This document shows, piece by piece, positions 29,634 through 36,533 of a stretch of 36,533 nucleotides of DNA. Origin of the DNA: a virus; the IMG/VR virus record IMGVR_UViG_3300009285_001314, positions 1 through 36,533 of that record, one strand, 5' to 3'. Under the pieces are notes generated by a model that was not told where the DNA came from, ran no database searches, and was given only the letters and a program-made list of their open reading frames with translations. Position 1 is the first letter of the stretch; each line of letters starts with the position of its first letter. The position numbers and the translations under genes were made by a program.

Positions 29634-30608
29634 ATGACAGATGACAAAATCACACCAGCTATACCGACGAGGACGGCGATAAGCACGGTTGATGACACAC
29701 CGACTATCGACCGCATCATAAAGCGGCGACAGATTCTCCAGCAGGCCATGGCTCAGGCGATGAAGCCGAACATCGATTTCGGGAAAATCCCCGGTTGCGG
29801 CCCCAAGCCGACGCTACTTAAACCGGGTGCCGAAAAGATAGCGAATCTTTTCAGGCTGGCTCCGAAAACCGTTTTTGAGATTATCGACATGCCGAACGGA
29901 CACCGAGAATATCGCGCCACATGCAGCCTTTATGCGACGGACGGGACTTTCTTGGGCGACGGTTCGGGATCGTGCTCGACAATGGAGAGTAAGTACCGCT
30001 ACCGCAATTCAGAGCGCGTTTGCCCGGCTTGTGGCGAGTCCGCGATCATCAAAGGCAAGGCTGAATACGGCGGCGGATGGGTCTGCTTTAAAAAGAAGGG
30101 CGGATGCGGAGCGACATTTGACGACGACGATCCGGCGATTACTGACCAGGAAGTTGGCAAGGTCGAGAACCCCGACATCGCGGACGTATACAACACCTGC
30201 GAGAAAATGGCTGATAAGCGGGCTTTCGTGGCGGCTGTCCTGAAAGTTACCGGAGCATCGGAAGTTTTCACGCAGGATATCGAGGACATGAATAAGCGTC
30301 GACCGGCGCAAAAACAACCCGAATGGACACCCGGCGAAAGCGGTCCGATAGCACAGGCGGTCGATGCAGGACGCGCCCAAAAAGCGGACACGGTCAAGCG
30401 GGGTAGCTCCGGACACCCGACCGAAAAGCAGGTCAAATTGATTTACGCAGTTGCTGAAAAGGTAGTCAGTCGGGATTTTGGCGAATGGATAAGTGAGTAC
30501 ACAAAAGGCCGAACCGCTGACCCGGCAGAACTAACCTACGATGAAGGGCAGGCAGTAATCGCACACCTGAAATCACTTGAAGCGAACGCGGAGGGCAGCC
30601 ATGAGTGA
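29634..30608 (+). CDS. Zinc-ribbon protein of a conserved phage family (KPGAEKI type), possible DNA recombination/repair role
   Basis: A 324-residue protein. Residues about 30-65 (RRQILQQAMAQAMKPNIDFG then PTLLKPGAEKIANLF) and about 113-125 (GSGSCSTMESKYRYR) form a recognisable conserved core. A zinc ribbon follows (CPACGES; CFKKKGGCG, about 132-162), and a helix with NTCEKMADKRAFVAAVLKVT (about 185-205), reminiscent in pattern of single-strand annealing proteins. The C-terminus (TEKQVKLIYAVAEKV) resembles a DNA-binding helical motif. GGGAGCG precedes the ATG. Recombination is an inference only; a resolvase is encoded 2 kb downstream. Confidence 0.5.
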   Translation: MTDDKITPAIPTRTAISTVDDTPTIDRIIKRRQILQQAMAQAMKPNIDFGKIPGCGPKPTLLKPGAEKIANLFRLAPKTVFEIIDMPNGHREYRATCSLYATDGTFLGDGSGSCSTMESKYRYRNSERVCPACGESAIIKGKAEYGGGWVCFKKKGGCGATFDDDDPAITDQEVGKVENPDIADVYNTCEKMADKRAFVAAVLKVTGASEVFTQDIEDMNKRRPAQKQPEWTPGESGPIAQAVDAGRAQKADTVKRGSSGHPTEKQVKLIYAVAEKVVSRDFGEWISEYTKGRTADPAELTYDEGQAVIAHLKSLEANAEGSHE

Positions 30609-31188
30609 GACACAAGTTTTTTCAGAATCGGGATTGCACCGGAATAAAGAAGGCCGGGATGGGACACAAGGTTTTTATACTTGGGATGATTTTACGATAG
30701 AACAACAGGATTTATTCCGGGCTGACTTCGGACTTGACCTCTCTTGGGAATTATTCGGTATCGGGGCGCAATGGAATGATGAACACTTCTATCAGCCTCT
30801 ATTGTCGCGATGTAAAGACCTCAAAGCAGAGGTCGAGCGGTTAAATAAAGCATTCGAGGATTGCAACGAAAATCGGACTTACTGGTTACAGCGAATCATC
30901 AAGGCTGGGCAGAAATTCGGTTATAGCGGTGATCAATGTGCGGAAACAGCAATGGAGATTATCGAGGAATCTGCTCTAACTGCCACACCCCCCAAGCCCG
31001 TGGTGTGGGTAGACGATGGTGGTTTTATCGTGGACGAAAACGGACAAATTGCGAATGCGGGATTCATTTTGAAAAGCACTGTCCGCTATCTCGTTAATCA
31101 TCATATCGCCGATGTCCGCGTGTGGGAGCCGCCGGAACCGACCTGCGATAAGTGCGGACAGCCTTTGAAAGCGACACCGGAAGGATAG
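30601..31188 (+). CDS. Hypothetical protein with C-terminal zinc knuckle
   Basis: A 195-residue protein from the ATG at 30601 (MSETQVFSESGLHRNKEG), which overlaps the preceding stop and has GGAGGGC before it. It has a helical middle (CKDLKAEVERLNKAFEDCN) and a C-terminal CDKCGQPL knuckle. No family recognised. Confidence 0.55.
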   Translation: MSETQVFSESGLHRNKEGRDGTQGFYTWDDFTIEQQDLFRADFGLDLSWELFGIGAQWNDEHFYQPLLSRCKDLKAEVERLNKAFEDCNENRTYWLQRIIKAGQKFGYSGDQCAETAMEIIEESALTATPPKPVVWVDDGGFIVDENGQIANAGFILKSTVRYLVNHHIADVRVWEPPEPTCDKCGQPLKATPEG

Positions 31189-31202
31189 ATAGTTTGCGCT
31201 CC

Positions 31203-31263
31203 GGGGCTGGTCGGAAATTCACGGACACCCCCTTCCCGACATCCGGCCAGCCCCCACCTTTTT
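31203..31263 (+). terminator. Intrinsic terminator-like hairpin within the early operon
   Basis: GGGGCTGGTCGG (31203-31214) pairs with CCGGCCAGCCCC (31243-31254), 12 bp with one G-U, loop of 28, then CACCTTTTT. It lies in a 97-base gap without a gene and probably reduces expression of downstream genes unless antiterminated. Confidence 0.7.
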
Positions 31264-31285
31264 AACTATGACCGGAGAAACCGAA

Positions 31286-31522
31286 ATGACACTGACACTA
31301 CCCGATAACTTTCCTGAAATTCCCGGCTCCGATCAGTGCGAGGATCGCCCGTTGCACCGCGCCGCAAAGTTACGGATGATCGCCCAGCAAGATAAACTGG
31401 CTGACTTCCTGAGACACCGCGAGGCGAACCCGGACGCGCTCACGCACACGGTCGAACTGGACGGGGATGACAGGATACAGATTATGGTTGACAAACTTTA
31501 CGACAAAGGAGGAACACGATGA
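31286..31522 (+). CDS. Small hypothetical protein
   Basis: A 78-residue acidic protein from the ATG at 31286 (MTLTLPDNFPEIPGSDQC), chosen because GGAGAAACCGAA precedes it; an earlier ATG at 31268 has no site. It has a helical middle and ends by overlapping the next ATG (ATGA). Function unknown. Confidence 0.55.
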   Translation: MTLTLPDNFPEIPGSDQCEDRPLHRAAKLRMIAQQDKLADFLRHREANPDALTHTVELDGDDRIQIMVDKLYDKGGTR

Positions 31523-31776
31523 GAACGAAAATCGCCACGATTGAAATCTTCCAACTGGACGATGATAGCTTGACCGCTCAGGTTTTCGAGCCGACAATAA
31601 TGCCGACCGCGAACATCATGCTCGAAGCGGGAATGCTTCCGATGGTTGAAGCTGATATTTCATCAGCTTGCTTCACGTCCTTACTGACTCCCGCGCTGGA
31701 AGTCTGGGCGGACAAAGGCTCGTCGCTGATGCACAAGCTGGCGACAGCGGTTAAGAAGTGGAAGGGGTGGAAATGA
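31519..31776 (+). CDS. Hypothetical protein
   Basis: An 85-residue protein (MRTKIATIEIFQLDDDSLT) with a beta-rich start and helical end. AAAGGAGG precedes the ATG, which overlaps the upstream stop. No family recognised. Confidence 0.55.
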   Translation: MRTKIATIEIFQLDDDSLTAQVFEPTIMPTANIMLEAGMLPMVEADISSACFTSLLTPALEVWADKGSSLMHKLATAVKKWKGWK

Positions 31777-32021
31777 TGCCGCTTGACACAGCCAAACGCG
31801 ACGCGCTTCTAGTCAAACTGACTGACCCGGCTATCAGCATCCGGGAAGCGGCGATCCTGCTCGATGTCTGCAATGCAACAGTCCGGCGGTACACGAACGC
31901 CGGGGCTTTAAAATGCACGCTAACCCTGGGAGTCAAGCCAGCCGGCAACAGGCGACGATTCCAACTGCATGACGTAATGGAATTTATCGAGGAGAGAAAA
32001 CGCGGAGGTGATCGACCTTGA
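31773..32021 (+). CDS. MerR/excisionase-like helix-turn-helix protein
   Basis: An 82-residue protein from the ATG at 31773, which overlaps the upstream stop as ATGA with AAGGGG before it. Residues about 19-60 (AISIREAAILLDVCNATVRR then YTNAGALKC) are a winged-helix MerR-type domain as found in excisionases and small regulators, closed by RRRFQLHDVMEFIEERKR. It could be an excisionase, but no integrase is in the window, or a regulator of the operon. Confidence 0.7.
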   Translation: MMPLDTAKRDALLVKLTDPAISIREAAILLDVCNATVRRYTNAGALKCTLTLGVKPAGNRRRFQLHDVMEFIEERKRGGDRP

Positions 32022-32338
32022 CAGACCTGACGAAACTTAGTGGTGGTATGCTGATATTAAATTATGGCATGTCAGTAATTGCCGGAGATTCGGCGATAGA
32101 AGAACGTAAAGCCCTTCATACCGAACTCCTCCGCCGTCTGACCGAGGGCGAACAGGACACGAAGCGGTTGGAGTGGCTATTCCATCATACGAATGTGATT
32201 CGTACACATTTTATTGGCGATGGTAAAGTTGAGTATTCGATTCTGGAACCTAACCCATTAAAGGTTAGAGAACCGGAAATCCATTATCCCACGCCCCGCG
32301 TTACTATAGATGCTGCAATGGAGGCCACGAATGATTAG
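32018..32338 (+). CDS. Hypothetical protein with TTG start and full-length ribosome binding site
   Basis: A 106-residue protein starting at TTG (MTDLTKLSGGMLILNYG). The upstream CGGAGGTGATC matches the 16S rRNA 3' end over about ten bases and sits four bases before the TTG; the TTG overlaps the previous stop (TTGA). An internal RRLTEGEQDTKRLEWLFHH segment recurs in small phage proteins. Function unknown. Confidence 0.6.
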   Translation: MTDLTKLSGGMLILNYGMSVIAGDSAIEERKALHTELLRRLTEGEQDTKRLEWLFHHTNVIRTHFIGDGKVEYSILEPNPLKVREPEIHYPTPRVTIDAAMEATND

Positions 32339-32822
32339 TCTCGGAGTAGACCAGAGCATGAAAGCCACAGGGCTTTGCCTGGTGCAATTTGGCGAAACCG
32401 GCGTATGGGTTTACCTGCGCTCCCGGACGATTGCCACGCCCTCATACGTCGCCATGCGGGACGCCCTGATTGACTTCATAGGGCTTGATACCGTAACGGT
32501 CGTGACGGCGGAAGACGCGTTTTTCGGCAAGAGCGCGATGGCTCACAAGAACGCTATCCGATCCGCGACGTGGGTAGAGTCCACATGCTGCCAGTACGGA
32601 CTAGGAGAAATGTTTGATATCGTATCGGCCAACCAATGGAGGGCGGCGATATGGGGTAAGGGCAAGGGCGGCATGAAGCGCGACGATGCGAAGGCGTTCT
32701 CGATTGAGTTCGCCACGGCACACGGCTTGCTCGACCCGGACGATAACCGGGGCGATGCTTTTGGGCTTGCCCTGTACGGGATTGATAATTATTTAAACAT
32801 GAAACGGGAGGCGACGTTATGA
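32331..32822 (+). CDS. RuvC-like Holliday junction resolvase
   Basis: A 163-residue RNase H-fold nuclease. Acidic residues in the expected order: D7 (SLGVDQSMKATG), E61 (VVTAEDAFFGKS) and D138/D142 (DPDDNRGDAFGLAL). It probably resolves four-way junctions in replicating or recombining phage DNA before packaging. The ATG at 32331 has GGAGG before it and overlaps the previous gene by eight bases; an upstream non-ATG start lacks a site. Confidence 0.8.
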   Translation: MISLGVDQSMKATGLCLVQFGETGVWVYLRSRTIATPSYVAMRDALIDFIGLDTVTVVTAEDAFFGKSAMAHKNAIRSATWVESTCCQYGLGEMFDIVSANQWRAAIWGKGKGGMKRDDAKAFSIEFATAHGLLDPDDNRGDAFGLALYGIDNYLNMKREATL

Positions 32823-32992
32823 CTAAAGAAGAACACATCGAACGGCACAAGCTACTGCATCAATGCCTTGACGAATTGGTAGCGGACTTCATTACGCATA
32901 CGGGCGTATTGCCAAGTAAAACCAGTGTGATGGAGTTGATGACATGGAGTCACGAGCAGACTATAAATCCAACGGAGGCTCCGCATGACTGA
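32819..32992 (+). CDS. Small hypothetical protein
   Basis: A 57-residue protein (MTKEEHIERHKLLHQCLDEL) with a C-terminal MTWSHEQTINPTEAPHD. GGGAGG precedes the ATG, which overlaps the resolvase stop (ATGA). The first 30 residues form a helix. Function unknown. Confidence 0.6.
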   Translation: MTKEEHIERHKLLHQCLDELVADFITHTGVLPSKTSVMELMTWSHEQTINPTEAPHD

Positions 32993-33092
32993 CAACTTTT
33001 GGATCGCCGGGGCTTTGTTCACCATCGCTATCGGCTGCTACTTTTTGGGATTCCTGCATGGAAGGCAAGGAGAAAACCACAATGAAAATTGA
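32985..33092 (+). CDS. Tiny membrane protein
   Basis: A 35-residue protein (MTDNFWIAGALFTIAIGCYF) with one membrane segment at about residues 5-24 and a polar tail. GGAGG lies six bases before the ATG and it overlaps both neighbours. It could be an early membrane-active peptide; function unknown. Confidence 0.55.
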   Translation: MTDNFWIAGALFTIAIGCYFLGFLHGRQGENHNEN

Positions 33093-33411
33093 AGGCAGAA
33101 TCATCGAGGTAACAGAGGGTGAGGAGTGCGACAGCATTAAGGTGCTGTCCGAGAAAAGAACGTCCACGATCAAAATGGACGTGGGCGATGCAGAGCGGTT
33201 TACCATCGGCGCGAACGTCACCATAACGGTCGACATTGAGCCGACGCTTTATAACCGCGAGACCGGGGAAGTGACTCCAAAGGTCATCGAAGCCGTCAAG
33301 GATTTCATCGCAGATTGCGAGTCCATGCCGGAAGGGAACTCCACGACAATCTCAACGAGTTTGCCAGGACATGAACCGGTCACGATCAAAGGGAAGGGGA
33401 AAAAGACATGA
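33082..33411 (+). CDS. Hypothetical protein
   Basis: A 109-residue beta-rich protein from the ATG at 33082 (MKIEGRIIEVTEGEEC), chosen for AAGGAG before it. It ends in a basic tail (KGKGKKT). The pattern suggests a small OB- or beta-barrel-like protein, not confirmed. Confidence 0.55.
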   Translation: MKIEGRIIEVTEGEECDSIKVLSEKRTSTIKMDVGDAERFTIGANVTITVDIEPTLYNRETGEVTPKVIEAVKDFIADCESMPEGNSTTISTSLPGHEPVTIKGKGKKT

Positions 33412-33488
33412 TTGACCTTTTAATCTGTTGTGGATTGATGACATTGTTCGGCCTCGCCATGATTATTAATGCTTTGATTTTAAAATGA
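33408..33488 (+). CDS. Tiny membrane peptide
   Basis: A 26-residue frame, MIDLLICCGLMTLFGLAM at its start, almost wholly hydrophobic. The ATG overlaps the previous stop (ATGA) and GGGGAA precedes it. Supported mainly by coupling and ribosome binding site; function unknown. Confidence 0.45.
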   Translation: MIDLLICCGLMTLFGLAMIINALILK

Positions 33489-33502
33489 AGGGAGTAAAAC
33501 CA

Positions 33503-34072
33503 ATGAGCACAAACCCTGAGTTACTCCGTATCGGCTGGGAACTGGTCACGGTCATGGAGCGGGAAATCGCCCGGTTCAAGGCAATCCTGATGACCGAAAT
33601 CGCCGTGACGCCCGGGCCCGGCCAGCTACTGACCGAGGAAGGCGTTGAGGAAGTACCCTCTGACACCTATCAAGTGAAAGCCCCAAATATCATATTTTCA
33701 GAGGTTCCGGGCGGTCGAACGAAGGTGACATACATGGTAGACATGAATCAGGCAGTTTCGACCGTCCCAGATGCCCCACAAGCGACGAATCAGGCTCCGG
33801 CAGGGGTAGACTACCGGCTCGAACCGATCGGCTGGCAGACCGGGCTGAAGGTTGATCCTGCTGGTGTTGTCCACCAGGGCGTTTTTAATAAGCAGGATTT
33901 CGTCCGGATTTATTGCCCGTTCGGTTGCGGGGGCAGCGACGTTTACGATAAGGCCGTTTTCACTCTCAGGAAGGTAATCAAGTGCCGACGATGTAAGCGG
34001 TCGTTTGAGGTTAAGCGCATGGACGATGTGCATCTGTGGAAGGCAATCGACAACGAGGAGCCGAAAGCATGA
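33503..34072 (+). CDS. Hypothetical protein with C-terminal zinc ribbon
   Basis: A 189-residue protein from the ATG at 33503 (MSTNPELLRIGWELVTVM), with GGGAG before it. A helical N-terminus, a Pro-rich middle, then CPFGCGGSD and CRRCKRSFEV, the four cysteines of a zinc ribbon (about 143-175). Nucleic-acid binding is plausible. Confidence 0.55.
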   Translation: MSTNPELLRIGWELVTVMEREIARFKAILMTEIAVTPGPGQLLTEEGVEEVPSDTYQVKAPNIIFSEVPGGRTKVTYMVDMNQAVSTVPDAPQATNQAPAGVDYRLEPIGWQTGLKVDPAGVVHQGVFNKQDFVRIYCPFGCGGSDVYDKAVFTLRKVIKCRRCKRSFEVKRMDDVHLWKAIDNEEPKA

Positions 34073-34608
34073 CCCGTCGGTTCAGTAATAAACATGAAAC
34101 AGCAATTGCTGGTCTCCAAACCACTCTGAAAAAGTTAGGGGCGAAGCAATTTGAGATCAAACAAAGTTACAGTGGCGGAAAGGAATCCGTCGCCATTATG
34201 TTTACGATGGTTGGTTCTGACAAAATGGAGCGCGAGTATCGGTTTATATGTGATAATTACTCCGATCCTAAAGACAATCTGAGGGCTGCGCAGAAAACAC
34301 TTCAATATTGGTGGAGCATTTTATTTGATTATAAGGTTCGCATCGAAGGGCAAAAAAGCACGGTTGAAACTTTACTCGCGGCCTTTCGGGTTCTGCCTTC
34401 ACAGCAAGTTTTAATCAAGATGCTCCCCGATCCCGACAAGAAACAACCGCATGAGATTTTAGGGATTGCCTACGATGCGAACCGCGACGAAATTCAGAGG
34501 GCTTTCAGAGAGCAAGCGCAAGTAGTACATCCGGACAAAGGCGGGGACAATGAATCCATGCAGAGGTTAATCAGGGCAAAGGACGAAATGATTTCACGAT
34601 TGAACTAA
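34069..34608 (+). CDS. J-domain (DnaJ-like) protein
   Basis: A 179-residue protein. Residues about 127-178 form a C-terminal J domain: HEILGIAYDANRDEIQRAF, then VVHPDKGG with the HPD motif at 154-156, needed to stimulate DnaK/Hsp70. The first 115 residues (FSNKHETAIAGLQTTLKKLG; WWSILFDYKV) are a separate conserved-looking domain. The start at 34069 has GAGGAG before it and overlaps the previous stop. It probably recruits the host DnaK to a phage process such as replication initiation. Confidence 0.85.
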   Translation: MTRRFSNKHETAIAGLQTTLKKLGAKQFEIKQSYSGGKESVAIMFTMVGSDKMEREYRFICDNYSDPKDNLRAAQKTLQYWWSILFDYKVRIEGQKSTVETLLAAFRVLPSQQVLIKMLPDPDKKQPHEILGIAYDANRDEIQRAFREQAQVVHPDKGGDNESMQRLIRAKDEMISRLN

Positions 34609-34622
34609 AGGAGACAACGACG

Positions 34623-35072
34623 ATGAACGGACCAGTTAATTTCAATGACCACGGAATCGAGATCAAGGTTTTCCAGGGCAAGGTGCTATCAGCGAACGCA
34701 CGGTTGGTGAACCCGAAGTTTGCCCCGCTGATGGAAGCCCTCTGCCTGTGGCTGAAAGAGAACGGCTACACGAAAATTGCGACACGGGGGATTCGAAATA
34801 ACCGCCAGATGCGAGCCGTCAAGAAGACATCCCGCCATAGCGACGGGACATACCCAGATTTCAAGGCATGGCCTGACGGAACGACCGGGAGCTACGGGAT
34901 CGACATCGAGGGATTCTATGCGCCTGATAAAAGCCTCACAACGCGAATCAAAAAGCAGAAGGCGGAGATGGTGAAGATTCTGGAAGGGCTTGATTTCCGG
35001 GTCTATCACAAGGGGCCGATCAATCCTGAGCATGTCCATGCAGAGTTAAAGAACCCGACAACCTGGAAGTGA
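34623..35072 (+). CDS. Hypothetical protein with M15-peptidase-like HxD/H pattern
   Basis: A 149-residue protein. Histidine and aspartate residues appear in the order SRHSDG (about 71-76), YGIDIEGF (about 94-101) and PEHVHAELK (about 138-146). That spacing is reminiscent of zinc-binding M15-type D,D-peptidases, but the family's HxxGxAxD motif is not intact. AAAGGAG precedes the ATG. It could be a cell-wall hydrolase or an unrelated early protein; location among early genes argues against a lysin. Confidence 0.4.
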   Translation: MNGPVNFNDHGIEIKVFQGKVLSANARLVNPKFAPLMEALCLWLKENGYTKIATRGIRNNRQMRAVKKTSRHSDGTYPDFKAWPDGTTGSYGIDIEGFYAPDKSLTTRIKKQKAEMVKILEGLDFRVYHKGPINPEHVHAELKNPTTWK

Positions 35073-35076
35073 CGGA

Positions 35077-35433
35077 ATGAGCGATGAAACATGGAAACGA
35101 GACATGCTGGCAGTAATCGACGATGCGTTGTCTACCAACGAGGTCGAAGACTTGCAGGCCAACCGCGACCTGATGCGGGTATGCGCGGTGACACTCAGGG
35201 ACATGCTCCGGGATTCAGACAAGCGCATCGCAGAGCTTGAGGCGTGCGTGAGGGGGTTGACAAATCCGCTTTGGCGCAAAACCGATTTCTGCGATTCGGG
35301 CCCGCACATGAGATGTATATTTTGTGGTGCTATCAGGAATTATATTGAAGGAATCATAGAGCAGTATTTCTGCACCAACCCCGCGTGCCCCGCCGTGATA
35401 GCCCGCGCCCTGGTGCCGGAGGTGCCTGAATGA
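35077..35433 (+). CDS. Hypothetical zinc-finger-like protein
   Basis: A 118-residue protein (MSDETWKRDMLAVIDDAL) with a helical, coiled-coil-prone first half and a C-terminal CIFCGA...CTNPAC pair (about 80-104) suited to one zinc. The ribosome binding site is weak (GACGGA). The stop overlaps the next start. Confidence 0.55.
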   Translation: MSDETWKRDMLAVIDDALSTNEVEDLQANRDLMRVCAVTLRDMLRDSDKRIAELEACVRGLTNPLWRKTDFCDSGPHMRCIFCGAIRNYIEGIIEQYFCTNPACPAVIARALVPEVPE

Positions 35434-35693
35434 TCGGACAACATTGTATCATCTGCGAATATCCGACCATCGTTGATCTTCTGCGTCTTGAATCAGAAGG
35501 TCTCATGGTTGAATTAAATATGGTTAATATAGACGGGCTTAAATCGTCTGAAACTCTTTATATGTGTGACCAGTGTAAAGAGAAACAAGAACGGGGAGAA
35601 CTTGACTGGAATAACTTACCGCCCGATGGTCCACTTGGTAGATTCTTGAAAACACAAGAGGTAACCGATGCAATTCAAGAAGCTAATGGCTGA
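35430..35693 (+). CDS. Hypothetical protein with two CxxC pairs
   Basis: An 87-residue protein (MIGQHCIICEYPTIVDLL) with CIIC at the start and CDQC near residue 47, a possible zinc site. GGAGGTG precedes the ATG, which overlaps the previous stop. Function unknown. Confidence 0.55.
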   Translation: MIGQHCIICEYPTIVDLLRLESEGLMVELNMVNIDGLKSSETLYMCDQCKEKQERGELDWNNLPPDGPLGRFLKTQEVTDAIQEANG

Positions 35694-35994
35694 CAAAATC
35701 ATGGCCGGCGAAAAGACCGCAACACGCCGGTTGAAAAAGCCACGATTCAAGGTTGGCTCACGACAGCCCGTGCAGAACGGGTATCGTGACAAGGCGCGGT
35801 GTTACATCGTGATTGATGTGATCTATGAACAGCGGATGGATGCGATGACCGATGCAGATGTCCGGCGCGAGGGATTCGATAACTATTATACGTTTTATGC
35901 TTACATCTGCAAGGTCAATAAGACAGTCATTCTCACGATTCGGCCTGTATGGGTCATTGAATTTCACAAGGAGGCCGATAATGGAACTAAATAA
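35668..35994 (+). CDS. ASCH-domain-like RNA-binding protein
   Basis: A 108-residue protein resembling the ASCH (PUA-like) fold: MADKIMAGEKTATRRLKKP at the N-terminus, the FKVGSRQPVQ loop, then IDVIYEQRMDAMTDADV and REGFDNYYTF. ASCH proteins bind RNA or modified nucleosides and are common in phages. It overlaps its neighbours at both ends. Confidence 0.7.
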   Translation: MQFKKLMADKIMAGEKTATRRLKKPRFKVGSRQPVQNGYRDKARCYIVIDVIYEQRMDAMTDADVRREGFDNYYTFYAYICKVNKTVILTIRPVWVIEFHKEADNGTK

Positions 35995-36262
35995 ATTCCG
36001 CGACAAGTGGGCTGGCTATATCGCTGGTCCGGACCGCCAAGAATTCGAAGACGACTTAGCCGCTCTCGAAGCCGGTATGCGGGGGACGCTGAGGTTTGTT
36101 ATAAAACATAGTCAAACAATGACATGGTACGAATCGGGACAAATAGAAGATGAGCGCAATTTAGTATTTGATACTCAATATAAATGTATGCGTTTCGCCG
36201 CATCTCTCGGATACATTGCCGAGTTCATGGAGGACAAACCCGATGAACACACCGCACTGTAA
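35981..36262 (+). CDS. Hypothetical protein
   Basis: A 93-residue protein from the ATG at 35981 (MELNKFRDKWAGYIAG), with AAGGAGG before it. Acidic and helical; no motif recognised. Overlaps the previous gene by 14 bases and the next by 20. Confidence 0.55.
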   Translation: MELNKFRDKWAGYIAGPDRQEFEDDLAALEAGMRGTLRFVIKHSQTMTWYESGQIEDERNLVFDTQYKCMRFAASLGYIAEFMEDKPDEHTAL

Positions 36263-36422
36263 ATTCCTTAAATGTTTGATATGCACTCGTATGGATGAGG
36301 AGTGCCCCCACAAATCGATTGAGTCACAATTTGAATGTCAAGAAGCAACAGCAAGAGAAGATGAAGAGGATGCTTCCTTGTGGCATCCAGGGAGTCCCGA
36401 TAATTATGGACACAAAGACTAA
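36243..36422 (+). CDS. Cysteine-rich small protein
   Basis: A 59-residue protein (MNTPHCKFLKCLICTRMD) with five cysteines in the first 32 residues and an acidic tail. GGAGG precedes the ATG. It is probably zinc-binding like other early small proteins here. Confidence 0.55.
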   Translation: MNTPHCKFLKCLICTRMDEECPHKSIESQFECQEATAREDEEDASLWHPGSPDNYGHKD

Positions 36423-36533
36423 CACACCGCATCCGTCCGAGGTCGTGGGATCGCTCATACCGATTGTGAGTGAGCCGTGGGAGGTTGTTTGTAAATCTTG
36501 TTTGGGTCACAAGTTAGCGTATGATTCTCGACG
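36406..36533 (+). CDS. Partial hypothetical protein at right edge
   Basis: A frame from the ATG at 36406 (MDTKTNTPHPSEVVGSLI) runs off the window with at least 42 residues, including WEVVCKSCLGHK, a CxxC pair. GGGAG lies about 11 bases upstream. It overlaps the previous gene by 17 bases. Confidence 0.5.
   Translation, partial: MDTKTNTPHPSEVVGSLIPIVSEPWEVVCKSCLGHKLAYDSR

Overview
This window is part of a tailed double-stranded DNA phage or prophage with a siphovirus layout: HK97-fold head genes, a tape measure protein and a tail-tip cluster. Genes are packed head to tail with 1-40 base overlaps and mostly strong GGAGG-type ribosome binding sites. The recognisable promoters are close to the sigma-70 consensus, so the host is a bacterium; nothing here names it more closely. 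No integrase, holin or confident lysin is visible, so the life cycle is open, although a Cro/CI-like switch suggests temperate ancestry.

Layout. (1) 1-23427, minus strand, is the late block, transcribed right to left: small terminase candidate, a three-domain sugar-transfer-like protein, a methyltransferase, a tiny membrane protein, large terminase, portal fused to a MuF head protein, prohead protease, major capsid protein, two paralogous small virion proteins, connector and tail-completion genes, tail tube, a tail assembly chaperone with a -1 frameshift extension, tape measure, then the tail tip and adhesin-like genes. (2) 24100-27023, minus strand, is the replication block: an initiator with internal iteron-like repeats, a DnaB-type helicase and two small genes, closed by a strong terminator at 23912-23979. 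(3) 27680-28125 is a regulatory hub: two back-to-back promoters inside an inverted repeat, a 68-aa repressor and a third promoter with the same operator-like sequence. (4) 28167-36533, plus strand, is an early accessory operon of many small genes, several rich in cysteine, plus a MerR-like HTH protein, a RuvC-like resolvase, a J-domain protein and an ASCH-like protein.

Three HNH endonuclease genes sit exactly at the junctions between these blocks (18058, 23858 and 27674). Each has its own near-consensus promoter whose -10 box ends 6-7 bases before the ATG, with no ribosome binding site. They therefore look like self-contained, leaderless expression cassettes; the repressor has the same geometry.

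The most unusual non-coding structure is the leader of the replication operon (27026-27142). Two consecutive pairs of interleaved perfect inverted repeats occur there: one includes a terminator-like hairpin, the other buries the initiator's ribosome binding site. A promoter directly followed by a terminator with no convincing gene (27840 to 27723) is a candidate small RNA. All functional statements come from reading the sequence by eye; no database search was run.
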